Position numbers and translations under genes: made by a program. The notes below the pieces were generated by a model, which was not told the origin of the DNA, did no database searches, and saw only the letters and a list, made by a program, of their open reading frames with translations. Below are positions 32,811 through 35,999 of a DNA stretch of 35,999 nt, in pieces. The number at the start of each line of letters is the position of its first letter. Position 1 is the first letter of the stretch. Source of the DNA: Hyphomicrobiaceae bacterium (GTDB lineage Bacteria; Pseudomonadota; Alphaproteobacteria; Rhizobiales; Hyphomicrobiaceae); assembly GCA_022844275.1 (NCBI GenBank), contig JALHMB010000019.1, forward strand, positions 1 through 35,999. Reading direction: 5' to 3'.

Positions 32811-33872
32811 GTGGAACTGCTCGCCGAATTTCTGACCAGTGATTTCCTCGGCAAGTCCGCCTGGCTCTGGTTTTTATTCCTCATCATGGTCGGGGCACTC
32901 CTCACCTTCGACCTCGGCGTGCTGCACAAACACGACAGAGAGCTCGGTGTCGGCGAAAGCTTGGCATTGTCCGCATTCTACATCGCGATTGCACTCGTGT
33001 TCGGCGCCTGGCTGTGGTGGTCCATGGGACCGACCTCGGGCATGGAGTACTTTACAGGCTACGCGCTTGAGAAAGCGCTTTCGATCGACAACGTCTTCGT
33101 CATCTCGCTGATCTTCAGCTATTTCGCTATCCCAGCCAAATACCAATACCGGGCGCTGCTCTGGGGTATTGTCGCGGTGCTTGTCTTGCGCGGCATTATG
33201 ATTGGGCTCGGCGCGGCCCTCGTGCAACAGTATGAGTGGGTGCTCTATATCTTCGGCGCCTTCCTAATCGCGACAGGGATCAAGATGCTCTTCATGGGAG
33301 AGAGCGAGCAGCAAGTGTCGAAGAATCGGATCGTGCGCTTCCTGTCCAGGCGCGTGCGCGTCTCGGCCGAATTGCACGGTTCGAACTTCTTCGTCCGCAA
33401 GCTCGACCCGGAGACGGGCAAGCTCGCGCGCTTCGCAACGCCCCTGTTTCTTGCCCTCGTCGTGATCAACATCGCCGATCTCGTGTTCGCCGTCGACTCG
33501 GTGCCGGCGATCTTCGCCATCACCACCGACACCTACATCGTGTTTACGGCCAATATCATGGCGATCCTCGGCCTCCGCGCGCTCTACTTCGCCCTAGCCG
33601 CCATGGTCCACCGCTTCGAGTATCTGAAATACGCGCTCGCCATCGTGCTCGTCTTCATCGGCGCCAAGATTTTCTGGAACCAGATCGTCGGCAAACTCGA
33701 CCCCGCGATCTCGCTCGGCGTGACCCTAACCCTCATAGCGGGCGGTGTCGTGTTCTCACTCTGGAAAACCCGTCGGGCCGCAACAGATGAAATCGCTAGC
33801 CACGGCCTGACAGCTGCGCTCCCCAGCCCCGTCGGAAAACGCCACTCCACTCGCCCTGCCGGAGACGATTGA
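32811..33872 (+). CDS. TerC-family membrane protein (Alx-like)
   Basis: Integral inner-membrane protein of the TerC family; Alx/TerC members export Mn2+ or help load metals to exoenzymes, and some give tellurite resistance. In 353 residues nine or so membrane segments can be seen, with the acidic metal-site motifs FDLGVLH near the start, EKALSIDNVFVISLIF (about 86-101) and NIADLVFAVDSVPAIFAIT (about 222-240), all typical. The GTG start at 32811 follows AAGGATTACAC. Its stop overlaps the start of the zeta-inhibitor-like gene by one base (TGATG), so the two are coupled. No manganese riboswitch could be recognised in the 195 bp upstream. Confidence 0.9.
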   Translation: MELLAEFLTSDFLGKSAWLWFLFLIMVGALLTFDLGVLHKHDRELGVGESLALSAFYIAIALVFGAWLWWSMGPTSGMEYFTGYALEKALSIDNVFVISLIFSYFAIPAKYQYRALLWGIVAVLVLRGIMIGLGAALVQQYEWVLYIFGAFLIATGIKMLFMGESEQQVSKNRIVRFLSRRVRVSAELHGSNFFVRKLDPETGKLARFATPLFLALVVINIADLVFAVDSVPAIFAITTDTYIVFTANIMAILGLRALYFALAAMVHRFEYLKYALAIVLVFIGAKIFWNQIVGKLDPAISLGVTLTLIAGGVVFSLWKTRRAATDEIASHGLTAALPSPVGKRHSTRPAGDD

Positions 33873-34216
33873 TGAAAATTGATGTCCCATCTGCTGCCGT
33901 CAAGCACACTATTGCATCCTCCTTCGCCCCTGCCTGGTGCGTCGCTGCTGACACTCGCGACAATGTCCTCGCCCGCCGCAACGTGCTCGCTGGGCTCTGG
34001 GCCAGCCGGCTGATGCAGATCCCGGACCACATGGGCCCCATCTATGCGGCAGCGGTTCACCAGGCCAACTTTAGTGAGCGTGGGCACGATGATGTCGTCG
34101 ACAAACTCTTTGGCGACCTGAAGCGTTCCGGCGTTGCCATCACGCGTGACGAAGTGCGCCGCAGGCTCTGTGAGTTCCATCGCCAAGCGTTTTTGCAAAC
34201 TCGCGAGACGGACTGA
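33872..34216 (+). CDS. ATPase inhibitor zeta-subunit-like protein (DUF1476)
   Basis: In alphaproteobacteria DUF1476 proteins bind the F1-ATPase and inhibit ATP hydrolysis. The 114 residues show the family pattern after an atypical N-terminus: NVLARRNVLAGLWASRLMQI, YAAAVHQANFSERGHDDVVD and KLFGDLKRSGVAITRDEVRR. The family N-terminus (FDxREKAFE-like inhibitory segment) is replaced by a different stretch (MKIDVPSAAVKHTIASSFAP), so inhibition may not be retained. Its ATG overlaps the terC stop. A second, core copy is expected elsewhere in the genome; this one is likely an island paralogue. Confidence 0.75.
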   Translation: MKIDVPSAAVKHTIASSFAPAWCVAADTRDNVLARRNVLAGLWASRLMQIPDHMGPIYAAAVHQANFSERGHDDVVDKLFGDLKRSGVAITRDEVRRRLCEFHRQAFLQTRETD

Positions 34217-34703
34217 TGCCCCAGCAGAAGGGTTCAGCAAAGATGGATATTTTTGCAGGATCAAAGCGAAGCTGCATACGATTGCAAGATCATCGCGGGA
34301 TACAACAATGGCCGGGATGCACAACGGCGCGAATGTACCAGCCCATCACTTAATAGCGTGATGGCAGTGATCAGCAAGGAAGGCGACGGTGGGACGGGAG
34401 TGAGCATGGTCCAACGGTACCCTGCAAGGGTATCTGTCCTATCGCTGTCGCCGACAGATCGGTGATGCCTGCAAAGTCGCGGCTTTTCCGCTGATCTCAC
34501 GCTCGATACCTCGAAGAACTTGCGAAGCCGCCCCGCGTACAGCGCGCTGCTTCACTGACAATTAGCAGCAATCATTGGCACGAAGTGGACCGAGTGCAGT
34601 CAGCGGGAGATATCCCACTTGGTCGTCTATTGCATGACGTAGATCAACGCTCTGCAACGGACCGCGGTCGTATTCACCCGTTTGGAAACCAAAGGGTGGG
34701 CCC
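34217..34703. other. No recognisable gene
   Basis: No coding family, RNA gene or repeat could be supported. The end of the region carries the ribosome-binding site AAAGGGTGGGCCC before the ATG at 34704. Confidence 0.4.
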
Positions 34704-35157
34704 ATGAAATACAATACCGTGAGCACCGCGTTAAATGCCGCACGGTTGATCACGCTTGTCCTGGCCGTGTACACCCAGCGCGCGTTTGTCTTTCCTTTGG
34801 GCGCAGCGACGCCGCACCCGCCGCCTCTCAAAACCGGGGACATCGTTTTTCAGAACAGCTCGAGTAGCGCTCGAGAAGCAATCATGATTGCTTCGGGAAG
34901 CCCGTACACTCACGTCGGCATCATTGAGATCGACGCGAAAAAGCGCCCTTTTGTGATCGAGGCGGTGGGGCCGGTGCGGTCGGTGCCATTCGATACCTGG
35001 AGGCGCAACGGCATTGAGCAACGCATCACAGTCATGCGCGTCAAGGGACTAACAGAGGTCGACGCGATGCAAGCGATCGCGCGTGCTCGCCAGTACATCG
35101 GTCGCCCCTACGACCACCACTATTTCGAGACGCGAGATCGGATCTATTGCAGCGAAC
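34704..35157 (+). pseudogene. YiiX/YebB-like permuted NlpC/P60 amidase, truncated
   Basis: Predicted cysteine peptidase or amidase of the permuted papain-like fold (formerly DUF830), acting at the envelope. After an N-terminal hydrophobic segment (LITLVLAVYTQRAFVF) come LKTGDIVFQNSSSS, SPYTHVGIIEID with the catalytic His, PFVIEAVGPVRSVPFDTW and ARQYIGRPYDHHYFE, RIYCSELL with the catalytic Cys. At about 35157, directly after the Cys motif, the sequence becomes an IS256 end, so the last 30-60 residues are missing. Both catalytic residues remain, but the last helices are lost and the open frame continues into insertion-sequence DNA. Confidence 0.78.
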
Positions 35158-35366
35158 TCCTTCATTGCCACTCTGTCGATGGTCATGGGTGCAGGTTCCT
35201 GTCTGTTCGAGTGTGGAAACCCGAACCAACAGCTGAGTCGGCCCATGACCTCGACTTCCCCGCTGTCGCTGTGGACGACCTGGGGACAAGGGACTACACG
35301 GCGTTGCTCTCCGCTCGCCCTACGGGCTCCCTCCGCGCAACACCGCCGCCCCGCCTCCTACACCAC
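35157..35366 (-). mobile_element. IS256-family end fragment (inverted relative to 26347)
   Basis: Minus strand from 35366 to 35157 matches 26347-26556 plus strand: GTGGTGTAGG outer end, GTTGCGCGGAGGGAG, then ATGGGCCGACTCAGCTGTTG, the transposase start MTIDRVAMKE. The match ends after ATGAAGGAG. It cuts the YiiX-like gene, and only the first 10 codons of the transposase are left. The two fragments differ at several bases, so they are not a recent duplication. Confidence 0.8.
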
Positions 35367-35671
35367 ATCCCGGGACGCGCCCTAGCCGCCCGCCGCTGCA
35401 TTGTGTAGACGCCGTCTCTCGGCCCGCCCCCACTACGGGAGGCGGTTGGGATGCAATTCCAGCACAAATTCTGCATTGAACAGAGCGTCCAAGCTACATC
35501 CTGCGTCAATTTGTATATTGACGATCTCAATAAAGATTATTTCTCTTAAGAGAGGGGAGGCCAGCTCGCCAAGTATCAGAAGTGCACGCGCCGTTTGCTC
35601 TTGGCCCAGCGCGGGGACGTCGACTGGGCAGTTACCGAGACCAACGGCTCGGATCTGTCAAGGAGGAGCTG
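35367..35671. other. No recognisable gene
   Basis: An AT-rich stretch at 35500-35550 with the palindrome TCTCTTAAGAGA may be a promoter or operator for the next gene. GTCAAGGAGGAGCTG ends the region as a strong ribosome-binding site. Confidence 0.4.
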
Positions 35672-35923
35672 ATGCTCGACGGAAGATACTACGTCGGCCC
35701 GCCGAGGCCCCCGGCTTTGGAGGATTACGATTATATGCGCACCCTTCGCCACCGTGATTGGGCATGGGAAGGCCTTCGTCGCGATCCCGCGTATCAGGAG
35801 GAGGCCCGCGCGCACATCAAATTTCATCAATACGGCACTCGATTGGAGAACGGAGCGCTTCTCACGCGGATGCACGAGGTGTCGCCTCGTGCTGAAGCGT
35901 GGACGCTCCGCTCCTTTCGTTGA
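35672..35923 (+). CDS. Short regulator-like protein (DUF6499-like)
   Basis: A protein of 83 residues with a strong ribosome-binding site (AGGAGGAG) and the motif TLRHRDWAWEGLRRDPAYQE at about 24-43, which is typical of the small 'transcriptional regulator' domain proteins (DUF6499) on alphaproteobacterial islands and conjugative elements. No helix-turn-helix is obvious. The rest of the protein (HIKFHQYGTRLENGALLTRM) is not conserved in a way that could be recognised. Its presence suggests that the island continues to the right of the window. Confidence 0.55.
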   Translation: MLDGRYYVGPPRPPALEDYDYMRTLRHRDWAWEGLRRDPAYQEEARAHIKFHQYGTRLENGALLTRMHEVSPRAEAWTLRSFR

Positions 35924-35999
35924 TCCGTCACAGACGGCACTGAAGTCCCGTCACATCTGGCTCACATCGGCAAGCCGGAGCGTTCTATCCGCCTCAGCG

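Overview
The window looks like an alphaproteobacterial accessory region, most likely Hyphomicrobiales (Rhizobiales): GC-rich coding bias, an ATPase-inhibitor zeta (DUF1476) protein, remnants of DUF3768 proteins, OpgG/OpgH glucan genes, and IS66, IS110, IS3, IS21, IS256 and IS5 families typical of rhizobial islands or plasmids. No rRNA, tRNA, CRISPR array or replication origin was recognised. Most genes sit between broken insertion sequences and many are themselves broken, so this reads as an old, heavily rearranged island rather than core chromosome.

Left part (1-7.7 kb): a DUF4102-type phage/island integrase, an IS110 remnant, then a complete RIT element (three overlapping tyrosine recombinase genes, ritA-ritB-ritC, between perfect 90-bp inverted repeats at 2967-3056 and 6281-6370) that has landed inside the tnpB gene of an IS66 element. 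Degraded membrane-protein and DUF3768 debris follows.

Middle part (7.7-17.8 kb): mostly exported or envelope proteins: a cupredoxin-like gene with a Fur-like box and an internal stop, a large OmpA-family protein with an Arg/Pro-rich repeat region, a broken GAF/histidine-kinase gene that lacks the phosphoacceptor His, a DUF1353 protein, a three-repeat DUF2541-like protein, and a cluster of two paralogous His-rich secreted proteins around a small exported HGG-motif protein, possibly metal handling. Two frameshifted conserved genes follow.

Right-middle (18-26.2 kb): IS3 and IS110 debris, then opgG-opgH (periplasmic glucan synthesis) with opgH cut at its 3' end by an IS66 element. The other end of that IS66 cuts an nhaR-like LysR gene whose promoter region is still recognisable in front of a universal stress protein gene. 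A GT4 glycosyltransferase follows.

Right part (26.3-36 kb): a stress-gene block bracketed by two inverted IS256 end fragments. It holds a P-II-like gene split in two halves facing opposite ways, a frameshifted CBS-domain gene, a DUF1538 fragment, an acyl carrier protein next to a broken 2-oxoacid dehydrogenase acyltransferase (E2), an intact nhaR-like regulator divergent from a truncated ribosome hibernation-factor gene, a two-domain universal stress protein, a TerC membrane protein overlapping a zeta-type ATPase inhibitor, and a YiiX-like amidase cut by the second IS256 fragment. A short regulator-like protein closes the window.

The most interesting points are the RIT element with its perfect ends and 8-bp repeated core, the split-and-inverted P-II gene, the His-rich secreted pair, and the duplicated nhaR control region.
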